A stretch of DNA of 5,404 nt from Gemmatimonadota bacterium (GCA_030618065.1 JAUXEE010000172.1:1-5404); one strand, 5' to 3'; counted from the stretch's first letter, positions 1-5,306 are shown. Notes: generated by a model from the sequence alone, not told the origin. A program made the numbers and translations.

Positions 1-1483
1 GCGCCTCTCTTGTTACCGCTTCCGGCACATCCTGTTCCAACGCTATCTGTATGACCGACTCGACGAGGTGGAGCGTGCTTTCCTACACGAGGAGTTTGGC
101 AGAGCGCTCGAAGCACTCTACGGCAAAGGGAAAGAGCAGATTGCCCTGTCGCTTGCGCGGCATTTCAGGGAAGCGGGGCTGGCGGACAAGGCGGCAGCCT
201 ACATGTTCGTTGCTGGAGAGCAGGCGACGGACGCTACTGCGTTCAGAGCGGCCATCCTTCACTACGAATCGGCCCTTGGGCTCCTGCACACCCTTCCTGC
301 ATCCACGGAGCGAGATCGCAGAGAACTCGATGTTCAGCTCGGCCTTGGCTATGGACGCCATTTCTCGACTGCTCCAGGTCAGGCCGAGGCCTTCTCCCGG
401 GCACGTGAACTCGCGGAGCAAGTGGGCACCGACCGGCAGCTCTTCTGGGCTTTAACGGCGCTCTTCGTGGTGTCGCTTTGGGGCGGTGACCACCGACTGG
501 GTCGTGGCCTGGCGGAACAATGCCTGGCCTTGGCCTTGAAGGAAGGTGATCCGGCACTGATCGGGCCGGCCCACGATCTGGTGGGGCGGAATGCTCATTC
601 GAGGGGAGATTTTCCCAAAGCAGTGGCCCACTACAAGGCACTGTTGGCGGCTGGATATGATTCAAGGCTGCATGTGGACAGGAGGTGCATGGCAGGTGCA
701 GAGTTTGGGTCCATTGCTCGAGGAATGATCGGTTGGTCGTTATGGTTCCTCGGGTATCCGGACCAAGCCGTGCAGTGGTGTCGAGACGGGGTAGCGTCTG
801 CCCGGGAAATCGGAGGCTCTCTGTCTCTCCCCTATGTATTGGGGTATGAGATGTTCGTCCATGTCCTCAGACGGGATACCCAAGCCGCCGAAGAGTCGAG
901 CGATGAGTTGATGAGAGCCGCCACCGAGGGCGGTTCCATCGGGCTTTGGGAGGATCGCGCTCTGATTTCCCATGGTTGGAGTAAGGTGCAGCAGGGTGAG
1001 GACGCGGAGGGCATAGAGGGCATCAGGACCGGGTTGAGCCGCTCGGTGTCGAAGGGTCTGAAGATCGGATACTGCGACTTCTCGGCTCTTCTGGCCGATG
1101 CCCTCCGGATCGGTGGTCGAGCGGAAGAGGGTTGGAGGGTTTTGGAAGAAGCTCTCTCTACTTCAGAAACGGTGGATGAATTCCGCAACGAGTCGGAGAT
1201 CCAACGGATTCGAGGGGAACTCCTCCTGGCCCTCCCTGAGCCAGATCCCTCCGAGGCGGAGGCTAACTTCCGCCAGGCCATCGAGATTGCCAAAGGCCAG
1301 GAGGCGAAGTCCTACGAACTGAGGGCTACCACCAGTCTCGCACGCCTGCTTCAGTCCCAGGGCCGTGAGGAGGAAGCCGGGGAGATGCTGAGCCAGGTTT
1401 TCGGCTGGTTCACAGAGGGTTTCGATACCGGTGACCTTCATGAAGCAAGAGTTCTGCTGGGCGAGCTGGGCAAGGAGCCCTGA
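1..1483 (+). CDS. AAA-type ATPase/TPR-repeat regulatory protein, C-terminal part (5' end outside window)
   Basis: The reading frame is open from the first complete codon at base 2 to TGA at 1481-1483 (493 residues visible), so the gene starts upstream of the window. The GTG at 68 is an internal codon. Residues 5-17 read YRFRHILFQRYLY, followed by LHEEFGRALEALYG. This is the typical end of the ATPase/winged-helix module in large predicted-ATPase proteins, which often carry a BTAD/SARP-type DNA-binding or nucleotide-cyclase domain at the N-terminus; that part is not visible. The rest is helical TPR-like sequence: LGYPDQAVQWCRDG (about 251-264), a SEAEANFRQAIEIAK helix pair with KSYELRATTSLARLL (about 417-450), and the family-typical end WFTEGFDTGDLHEARVLL. 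The native-looking end argues that the TGA is the true stop. The likely role is a cytoplasmic signal-responsive ATPase or transcription regulator; ligand unknown. Family assignment is good, exact role unsure. Confidence 0.85.
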   Translation, partial: RLSCYRFRHILFQRYLYDRLDEVERAFLHEEFGRALEALYGKGKEQIALSLARHFREAGLADKAAAYMFVAGEQATDATAFRAAILHYESALGLLHTLPASTERDRRELDVQLGLGYGRHFSTAPGQAEAFSRARELAEQVGTDRQLFWALTALFVVSLWGGDHRLGRGLAEQCLALALKEGDPALIGPAHDLVGRNAHSRGDFPKAVAHYKALLAAGYDSRLHVDRRCMAGAEFGSIARGMIGWSLWFLGYPDQAVQWCRDGVASAREIGGSLSLPYVLGYEMFVHVLRRDTQAAEESSDELMRAATEGGSIGLWEDRALISHGWSKVQQGEDAEGIEGIRTGLSRSVSKGLKIGYCDFSALLADALRIGGRAEEGWRVLEEALSTSETVDEFRNESEIQRIRGELLLALPEPDPSEAEANFRQAIEIAKGQEAKSYELRATTSLARLLQSQGREEEAGEMLSQVFGWFTEGFDTGDLHEARVLLGELGKEP

Positions 1484-1555
1484 AGGTACCCCCTCCGCCC
1501 CCACCCCCGCTTCCAGGCCCTGCTGGAGCGGTATGCGGATGATGTGGAGCATTGA
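1484..1555 (+). pseudogene. Possible C-terminal remnant of a TPR/protein-kinase-type gene
   Basis: Directly after the TGA at 1481-1483, in the same frame, the sequence is open to the next TGA at 1553-1555 and reads YPLRPHPRFQALLERYADDVEH. PLR-x-x-PRFQALLER resembles the usual last residues of TPR proteins fused to serine/threonine kinase or TolB-like domains (general form DPLRxDPRFQxLLxR). It does not resemble the ATPase/TPR family upstream, which already ends normally. There is no start codon or ribosome binding site for such a short piece. I infer a fossil left by deletion of an adjacent gene. Readthrough or a coincidental match remain possible; the resemblance is from memory. Confidence 0.4.
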
Positions 1556-1657
1556 GGCGGGTCCCGCCCGGAACAATGCACGCGGGTGCCCTGTATGACC
1601 GAAAGTCTGATCGCGAGACCAGCGGGCTAGTTTCCGCCGACCTACTGAGGAGACGAA

Positions 1658-2038
1658 ATGAACGGTCATGATTTGAAGGTGCTGGCCGTGATCGGCATCA
1701 GCGCCCTCGGTGGCATGGGTCTCACTTCCGTGCTCCTGCAACGCTCCGGGGAGGGCGAACGTGTCGAGAGTGTTGAACGTGTCGAGGTGAAGGTCACGGA
1801 GGGAGTGCCCGGGGCGGCCATTCGGTGGTGGGCGACTGAGGCTCCGATCCGATACTCTGGCCTTGGAGCTATCGAAAAAGGCCGGAATCCAGGACCGTTC
1901 GTTTTGAAACGTCGACCTGCCCGCATGGGTCTAGGTGCCCCTTTGCTCAGCTTCCGACCGCCTCGATCCAGTTTGGTCTCAGAGCCTCGCCTTCAGAACC
2001 GAACCGAACTTTCCCTCCGATTTCGACCCGTTCGGTAG
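1658..2038 (+). CDS. Hypothetical small protein with one N-terminal hydrophobic segment
   Basis: I do not recognise this 126-residue product. The start is supported by a strong Shine-Dalgarno sequence, GAGGAGA at 1647-1653, four bases before ATG. Residues 6-27 (LKVLAVIGISALGGMGLTSVLL) form a plausible membrane anchor or uncleaved signal with no lipobox cysteine. A charged stretch follows with a short repeat, ERVESV-ERVEVK (about residues 34-45). From about residue 50 the sequence becomes rich in Arg, Pro and Ser with no apparent fold and seven CGA arginine codons, so the true protein may have been shorter or the frame may have shifted. It lies alone between the ATPase/TPR gene and the histidine kinase gene, about 110 bases from the latter, and shows no operon link. 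The start looks real; the C-terminal half is doubtful. Confidence 0.5.
   Translation: MNGHDLKVLAVIGISALGGMGLTSVLLQRSGEGERVESVERVEVKVTEGVPGAAIRWWATEAPIRYSGLGAIEKGRNPGPFVLKRRPARMGLGAPLLSFRPPRSSLVSEPRLQNRTELSLRFRPVR
1757..1786 (+). repeat. Two 12-bp direct repeats with 18-bp period inside the small ORF
   Basis: GAACGTGTCGAG occurs exactly at 1757-1768 and again at 1775-1786. The 18-bp period keeps the reading frame and yields two copies of Glu-Arg-Val-Glu (ERVESV, ERVEVK). It is most simply a small in-frame duplication in a charged linker after the membrane segment. Frame preservation mildly supports real coding here. Confidence 0.75.
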
Positions 2039-2091
2039 CCCCACCACTGTGCCCGGGTTGTCCCTGCCCCTGTAACCACCACCCCCCCCAC

Positions 2092-2110
2092 CCTGACAAA
2101 TTCCTGACAG
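2092..2110 (+). promoter_or_regulatory. CTGACA tandem direct repeat, candidate response-regulator binding site
   Basis: CTGACA occurs at 2093-2098 and 2104-2109, separated by AATTC, giving an 11-bp period (CCTGACA is also repeated exactly). OmpR/PhoB-family regulators bind as head-to-tail dimers to direct repeats of this period, as in the Pho box (CTGTCAT twice, 11 bp apart). It lies 43 bp upstream of the kinase start codon and about 31 bp before the proposed -10 hexamer. The same arrangement recurs after the regulator gene at 4543-4559. I infer an autoregulatory operator for the response regulator encoded at 3822-4517; the sequence shows only the repeat. Confidence 0.5.
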
Positions 2111-2140
2111 ATCCTCCTCCTCCGGTTCCCCTGGCCTTGT

Positions 2141-2152
2141 TAGCTTCTCACC
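2141..2152 (+). promoter_or_regulatory. Candidate -10 element for a leaderless histidine kinase transcript
   Basis: TAGCTT at 2141-2146 fits the minimal TAnnnT form of a -10 element and is followed by only six bases (CTCACC) before ATG at 2153. That is the spacing expected if transcription starts at or next to the A of the start codon. No Shine-Dalgarno-like sequence precedes this ATG. No good -35 hexamer is found 16-18 bp upstream (TCCTCC region), which would suit an activator-dependent promoter. The same hexamer serves as the proposed -10 of the tRNA operon at 4762-4767. Confidence 0.4.
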
Positions 2153-3811
2153 ATGGTCCCAACTCGTCGTCGTGCCAGGGCTTTCTCCCGGACGGCCATG
2201 GTGGGTATTCTCCTCTTCCTCACCTTGGGCCTGGCCGGGGTCATGGCGTACCAGGCGTGGGATGCTACCCGGTCTCACGAACGAATCGCCAAGGCAGCTC
2301 TCCAGGACCATGCTCTCTCCGCCGCTTGGCAACTCACGTCGGCTATCCGGAGAGATCTTTATGGTGCGTTTCTCGGGCCCGGCTTGGAAGCGGCCGCCAA
2401 GGCTGGAGGCGCCTATCCGGATGCGCCTCTGAAGGAATTCCGTGACTTCGAGAAGATCCTGAAGGATTTCGGCTGGTCTTTCGGATCGGAGGGGTTCCAT
2501 TTCCTTTTTCGCCTGGACCTTCGAACGGGCAAGCTCGAGACCCGAGGAGACGAGGCCCCGGGGCCGGAAGTCACTCAATTCCTGAAGACCTTCCTGAAGG
2601 AACAGGCGTCCCTCGGCTCCGTCGGCCCGAAACGGATGCCGGCCGGCATCAAGATCCACGGGACTGGTGGCGACGAACGGATGCTGGTGTATGGGATCGA
2701 GCCCCCTTCGGGATCCGCTCCCCAGGTGGCCTTCGGCTTTCAAACCGACCTCTCTCCCATCAAGGCCATCGCCGCCGAGGTCGCGAAACGGACCCCTCTG
2801 CTGCCTCCGGCTCTCACCGGGGGGGCCGAGACGGCAAAACTCCTCTCCTTCGTGGTGACCACCCCTTCAGGGCGGGAGGTCTTTGTCTCTTCCCCCCAGT
2901 ATCTACCGGAGATCGAAGCCAAAGACACGGTGGGCGTTTCCTACGGCGGTCTGACCGGAGCCGTGAGGATCAATCCTTCGGCGGCGGAGACCCTGGTCAT
3001 CGGGGGGCTTCCCAAGTCGCGACTGCCCACCATCCTCGGGCTTCTCGCCCTGACTTCGGCCATGGTTCTGGTGGCTGTTTTCCAACTCCGCCGGGAGCAG
3101 GAGCTGGCCCTTCTCCGAACCGATTTCGTCTCCAGCGTGTCCCATCAGCTTCGGACGCCTCTGGCCCAGATCCGGATGTTCGGAGAGACCCTGCTCCTGG
3201 GGCGGATCCGAAGTGACGAAGAACGCCAACGGTCTCTGGAGATTATCGTGAAGGAGGCCCAACGCCTCACCCACCAGGTGGACAACGTCCTTCACTTCTC
3301 CCGTGCGCAAAGGGGAGAGGTCGCTCTGAATCTTCAGGAGGTCCTCCTTGCGCCCCTCATTTCCGAAGCCCTCGAGAGCTTTGGCCCCCTGGCCGAGGCC
3401 CAGGATTGCCGAGTGGAGGCGTCCCTGGACGAGAGCCTGAAGGCCTGGGTGGATCCAGGGGCGTTTCGGCAGATCCTCCTGAACCTTCTGGAGAACGCCG
3501 TGAAGCACGGACCTTCGGATCAGACCGTGGACGTACGGTTGCGGAAGGGGGCCGCCGGGACCGTCCAGCTTCTGGTGGAGGATGAGGGCGAGGGGATCCC
3601 GGAAGATCAGCGGAGGGAGATCTTCGCCCCCTATTCCCGCCTGGCGAGGGACCGGGACTCGGGAGTGGCGGGGTCGGGGATCGGCCTCGCGGTGGTGAGA
3701 GAGCTGGCCCGACGCCAGGGAGCGACTGTAAGGGTGGAGGATTCGGTGAGTGGAGGGGCTAGCTTCGTAGTGGCGTTCCCCCGGGGAGCCGTGGCTCCCG
3801 GCGAAGAATAA
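2153..3811 (+). CDS. Membrane-bound sensor histidine kinase (PhoR/HisKA type)
   Basis: A 552-residue sensor kinase that autophosphorylates on histidine and passes the phosphate to a partner regulator, almost certainly the product of the next gene 10 nt downstream. Segments in order: basic start; membrane helix about 16-36; extracytoplasmic domain about 40-290 that I cannot assign to a family; second membrane helix about 292-311; and after only about 12 residues, with no HAMP domain, the dimerisation/phosphoacceptor region SSVSHQLRTPLAQIR with His331. The ATPase domain has the N box NLLENAVKHG (444-453), G1 box DEGEGIP (477-483), F box IFAPYSRL (490-497) and G2 box GSGIGLAVV (507-515), all intact. 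Oddity: Gln332 replaces the usual Glu/Asp after the phosphorylated His. The ATG was chosen because it immediately precedes the basic/membrane-helix start and follows a -10-like element, although no ribosome binding site is visible. Kinase first, regulator second is the less usual order. Confidence 0.96.
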   Translation: MVPTRRRARAFSRTAMVGILLFLTLGLAGVMAYQAWDATRSHERIAKAALQDHALSAAWQLTSAIRRDLYGAFLGPGLEAAAKAGGAYPDAPLKEFRDFEKILKDFGWSFGSEGFHFLFRLDLRTGKLETRGDEAPGPEVTQFLKTFLKEQASLGSVGPKRMPAGIKIHGTGGDERMLVYGIEPPSGSAPQVAFGFQTDLSPIKAIAAEVAKRTPLLPPALTGGAETAKLLSFVVTTPSGREVFVSSPQYLPEIEAKDTVGVSYGGLTGAVRINPSAAETLVIGGLPKSRLPTILGLLALTSAMVLVAVFQLRREQELALLRTDFVSSVSHQLRTPLAQIRMFGETLLLGRIRSDEERQRSLEIIVKEAQRLTHQVDNVLHFSRAQRGEVALNLQEVLLAPLISEALESFGPLAEAQDCRVEASLDESLKAWVDPGAFRQILLNLLENAVKHGPSDQTVDVRLRKGAAGTVQLLVEDEGEGIPEDQRREIFAPYSRLARDRDSGVAGSGIGLAVVRELARRQGATVRVEDSVSGGASFVVAFPRGAVAPGEE

Positions 3812-3821
3812 GGTCGGTCCA

Positions 3822-4517
3822 ATGGCGCGCGTCCTGCTCGTGGAAGACAACGTCGATCTGGCGTACGGGCTCCAGAACAACCTGGAGATCGAGGGCTACG
3901 AGGTGCGGGTTGCCGAGAGGGGTGAGACAGGGCTGGAACAGGCCCGGGAGTGGGATCCTGATCTCATCATCCTCGACCTGATGCTTCCTGACCTGGACGG
4001 CTACCGCGTCCTACAGCACCTGAGGAAGTCCGGGGTCATGACTCCGGTCCTGATCCTCACGGCAAGGGGAGAGGAGTCGGACAAGGTCCTGGGGTTCCGC
4101 CTGGGGGCCGACGACTATGTCACAAAGCCCTTCGGGCTCATGGAGCTTCTGGCCCGGGTGGAGGCCATCCTCCGGCGCGTACAGGGGCCATCGGTATCGG
4201 ACGCCGTCGAAGGGCAGGACGCTGAGGAGTTCGGGGCGGTGAGGATCGATGTCCGGTCCCGCACCGTGTTGCGTGACGGCATCGAGCTTTCCCTGACTCC
4301 GAAAGAGCTTGACCTTCTCCTTGCCCTCATTCGGCGGCGGGGAGCGGTGGTCAGCCGCCTGGAGCTTCTTCAGGAGGTGTGGGGGCACCGGGCCGCCGTG
4401 GTGAGCCGGACGGTCGACACCCACATTTCCGAGCTCCGCCGGAAGCTGGAGGAGGAACCCTCCCACCCCCGGCACATTCTCACCCTCCACAAGGCTGGAT
4501 ATCGCTTCCAGCCCTGA
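3822..4517 (+). CDS. OmpR/PhoB-family DNA-binding response regulator
   Basis: A 231-residue regulator of the usual length, acting in the cytoplasm as the phosphorylation-controlled DNA-binding partner of the kinase encoded just upstream. The receiver domain (about 1-120) has all key residues: acidic pocket Glu8/Asp9, phosphoacceptor Asp52 in LIILDLMLPDLDG, Thr80 in LILTARG, switch residue Tyr99 and Lys102 in ADDYVTKPF. After a linker (about 121-135) comes the winged-helix domain (about 136-231) with LTPKELDLL, the recognition helix region VVSRTVDTHISELRRKL (193-209) and the wing motif HKAGYRF. ATG at 3822 follows an AAGG at 3810-3813 that overlaps the kinase stop codon, so the two genes are likely co-transcribed. 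The target or stimulus (phosphate, envelope stress or other) cannot be read from the sequence. Candidate binding sites flank the operon at 2092-2110 and 4525-4559. Confidence 0.97.
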   Translation: MARVLLVEDNVDLAYGLQNNLEIEGYEVRVAERGETGLEQAREWDPDLIILDLMLPDLDGYRVLQHLRKSGVMTPVLILTARGEESDKVLGFRLGADDYVTKPFGLMELLARVEAILRRVQGPSVSDAVEGQDAEEFGAVRIDVRSRTVLRDGIELSLTPKELDLLLALIRRRGAVVSRLELLQEVWGHRAAVVSRTVDTHISELRRKLEEEPSHPRHILTLHKAGYRFQP

Positions 4518-4524
4518 GAAACCG

Positions 4525-4559
4525 TCCTTCCTGACCTCCTTCCTGACATCCTTCTGACA
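4525..4559 (+). repeat. 12/12/11-bp tandem repeat containing a second CTGACA-N5-CTGACA site
   Basis: Three consecutive units begin just after the regulator stop codon: TCCTTCCTGACC (4525-4536), TCCTTCCTGACA (4537-4548) and TCCTTCTGACA (4549-4559, one C shorter). The last two place CTGACA at 4543-4548 and 4554-4559, exactly 11 bp apart with the spacer TCCTT. This matches the layout of the element upstream of the kinase gene (2093-2109), where the spacer is AATTC. The strand and orientation are the same, pointing toward the tRNA-tuf operon. It is a candidate operator for the response regulator, possibly with a third, weaker half-site at 4531-4536. No hairpin or T-run typical of a terminator is present here. 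Confidence 0.5.
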
Positions 4560-4738
4560 CTCTTCTTTCCTTACCGCAACCATTCAGGGTATTGGACCCC
4601 TTACCTTTCCGTGGTGAAAAGGGAAAGTGATACTCCCTCGGTTCCGGGCATACGGTGTTTTGCGAGCTGGTCACTCGCGCAAGAAACGGTGCCTCCGCAT
4701 CCCCCGGGCCGAGGGAATTTTCCTGCCCCAACAAACCC
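4560..4738. other. Intergenic region without a supported gene
   Basis: Between the tandem repeat and the tRNA promoter I find no credible coding sequence on either strand. It holds a 6-bp stem CTTTCC/GGAAAG (4605-4610 with 4622-4627) and a longer imperfect hairpin at 4658-4685. In the latter GAG pairs CTC and TTGC pairs GCAA around the loop CTGGTCA, with a 2-nt bulge; further T-A pairs extend it. ACGGTG is repeated directly at 4652-4657 and 4685-4690 (approximate flanks of that hairpin). TATTGG at 4590-4595 lies about 30 bp after the second CTGACA, similar to the spacing upstream of the kinase, and could be a poor -10. A short regulated RNA or long leader of the tRNA operon is possible but unproven. 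Confidence 0.3.
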
Positions 4739-4767
4739 TTGAAACCCCCCCTTGTTACGATTAGCTT
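4739..4767 (+). promoter_or_regulatory. Sigma-70-like promoter for the tRNA-tuf operon
   Basis: TTGAAA at 4739-4744 (five of six matches to TTGACA) and TAGCTT at 4762-4767 (TAnnnT form) are separated by 17 bp, the optimal spacing. Transcription would start near 4774, about 57 bp before tRNA-Tyr. The -10 lies within a perfect inverted repeat AGCTT-ATC-AAGCT (4763-4775) that would cover the start site. Position upstream of a stable-RNA/translation-factor operon fits a strong growth-controlled promoter. Confidence 0.6.
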
Positions 4768-4830
4768 ATCAAGCTCGCCATGAATTCACGCCAGATCCGC
4801 TTTCAGGGTGGGTTCATGTTCGGGACTTCG

Positions 4831-4912
4831 GGTGGGGTACCGAAGCGGTCAAACGGGGCAGACTGTAAATCTGCTGGCTCAGCCTTCGGAGGTTCGAATC
4901 CTCCCCCCACCA
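4831..4912 (+). tRNA. tRNA-Tyr (anticodon GTA)
   Basis: Full class II cloverleaf. The acceptor GGTGGGG (4831-4837) pairs with CCCCACC (4905-4911), discriminator A at 4912. The anticodon stem GCAGA/TCTGC (4858-4862 with 4870-4874) encloses loop CTGTAAA, with anticodon GTA at 4865-4867. A long variable arm (4875-4887, GGC pairs GCC) is as expected for bacterial tRNA-Tyr. T stem GGAGG/CCTCC encloses TTCGAAT. CCA is not encoded (TAT follows), so it must be added enzymatically. Confidence 0.97.
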
Positions 4913-4921
4913 TATGACCGG

Positions 4922-4958
4922 TTCCGACCCCGGGGTTCCCAGGTGGTCGGAGTCGGAA
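4922..4958 (+). other. Spacer hairpin between tRNA-Tyr and tRNA-Gly
   Basis: TTCCGAC (4922-4928) is a perfect 7-bp complement of GTCGGAA (4952-4958). A competing stem pairs CCGACC (4924-4929) with GGTCGG (4945-4950). In a polycistronic precursor this would hold the spacer as a hairpin between the two tRNAs and may present a cleavage site for processing. The function is inferred. Confidence 0.5.
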
Positions 4959-4963
4959 AGGTT

Positions 4964-5037
4964 GCGGGAGTAGCTCAGTTGGCTAGAGCATCAGCCTTCC
5001 AAGCTGAGGGTCGCGGGTTCGAGTCCCGTCTCCCGCT
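4964..5037 (+). tRNA. tRNA-Gly (anticodon TCC)
   Basis: Acceptor GCGGGAG (4964-4970) pairs with CTCCCGC (5030-5036), discriminator T at 5037. D stem GCTC/GAGC; anticodon stem TCAGC/GCTGA encloses loop CTTCCAA with anticodon TCC at 4998-5000; T arm GCGGG-TTCGAGT-CCCGT with one G-T closing pair. The anticodon matches E. coli glyT, which sits at the same place in the tufB operon. CCA is not encoded. Confidence 0.97.
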
Positions 5038-5044
5038 TTCGATT

Positions 5045-5090
5045 ACTGGGCTGGGATCCGGAAGAGGACTGCCGGTGACGACGAGCCAGT
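5045..5090 (+). other. Spacer hairpin between tRNA-Gly and tRNA-Thr
   Basis: ACTGGGCT (5045-5052) pairs with AGCCAGT (5084-5090) with a single bulged G. Like the first spacer, it can fold so that the flanking tRNAs are brought together. It is probably a structural or processing element of the precursor; weaker than the first because of the bulge. Confidence 0.4.
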
Positions 5091-5096
5091 GCGGTT

Positions 5097-5168
5097 GCTC
5101 TGGTAGCTCAGGGGTAGAGCGCTTCCTTGGTAAGGAAGAGGTCCCGGGTTCAAATCCCGGCCAGAGCT
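5097..5168 (+). tRNA. tRNA-Thr (anticodon GGT)
   Basis: Acceptor GCTCTGG (5097-5103) pairs with CCAGAGC (5161-5167), discriminator T at 5168. D stem GCTC/GAGC; anticodon stem CTTCC/GGAAG encloses TTGGTAA with anticodon GGT at 5129-5131; T arm CCGGG-TTCAAAT-CCCGG is perfect. The anticodon matches E. coli thrT immediately before tufB. CCA is not encoded. Confidence 0.97.
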
Positions 5169-5176
5169 CTCCCGCT

Positions 5177-5274
5177 CCTGAAAAACAGGCAGGCGGATTG
5201 AGCAGAACAGTGAATTGACCTGTCCCGGGCAGGCGCCCTGAAGAATCACGGCGCAGGTCCGGGTGGCTTCTTTT
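5177..5274 (+). promoter_or_regulatory. Structured leader between tRNA-Thr and tuf
   Basis: No separate promoter is obvious in the 138-base gap, so tuf is probably read from the tRNA promoter. The RNA could form a small hairpin CCTG-AAAAA-CAGG (5177-5189). It could also form a larger one in which GACCT (5217-5221) pairs with AGGTC (5255-5259), stacked on GCGCC/GGCGC (5233-5237 with 5250-5254), with an 11-base side bulge containing CCCGGG. A T-rich stretch (TTCTTTT, 5268-5274) follows nine bases after the stem, too far for a typical intrinsic terminator. It could be a processing or attenuation structure separating tRNAs from the mRNA. Confidence 0.4.
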
Positions 5275-5306
5275 CAACGTACGAGGAAAAGCACGAGGGA
5301 AGAGCG

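Noticed and set aside
68..70. GTG as the start of a 471-residue protein
   Set aside because: The frame is open to the window edge and the upstream codons (YRFRHILFQRYLY) belong to the same protein family, so the gene is truncated by the window.
51..455. 134-codon + strand open frame at the window start
   Set aside because: Out-of-frame overlap with the ATPase/TPR gene; Ser/Arg-rich translation without family features.
1556..1568. GGCGG-GTC-CCGCC hairpin as an intrinsic terminator
   Set aside because: Only a 5-bp stem and no following T-run (CGGAACAATG follows); could be a weak structural stop but is not supportable.
2071..2093. C-rich tract before the CTGACA repeat as a functional repeat
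   Set aside because: A simple homopolymer-like tract in a GC-rich intergenic region with no regular unit.
1979..2743. 254-codon and other long open frames on the - strand opposite the kinase and regulator (also 2903-3880, 4011-4583, 1163-1741)
   Set aside because: They are antisense shadows of well-supported + strand genes in GC-rich DNA, with low-complexity sequence and no recognisable motifs.
4518..4570. Pyrimidine-rich stretch after the regulator gene as a terminator
   Set aside because: There is no upstream stem-loop; it is explained better by the 12/12/11 tandem repeat.
4808..5218. 136-codon open frame on the + strand across all three tRNA genes
   Set aside because: It reads through the tRNA cloverleafs; phrases such as VAQLARASAFQAEGRGFESRLPL are well-known artefacts of translating tRNA genes.
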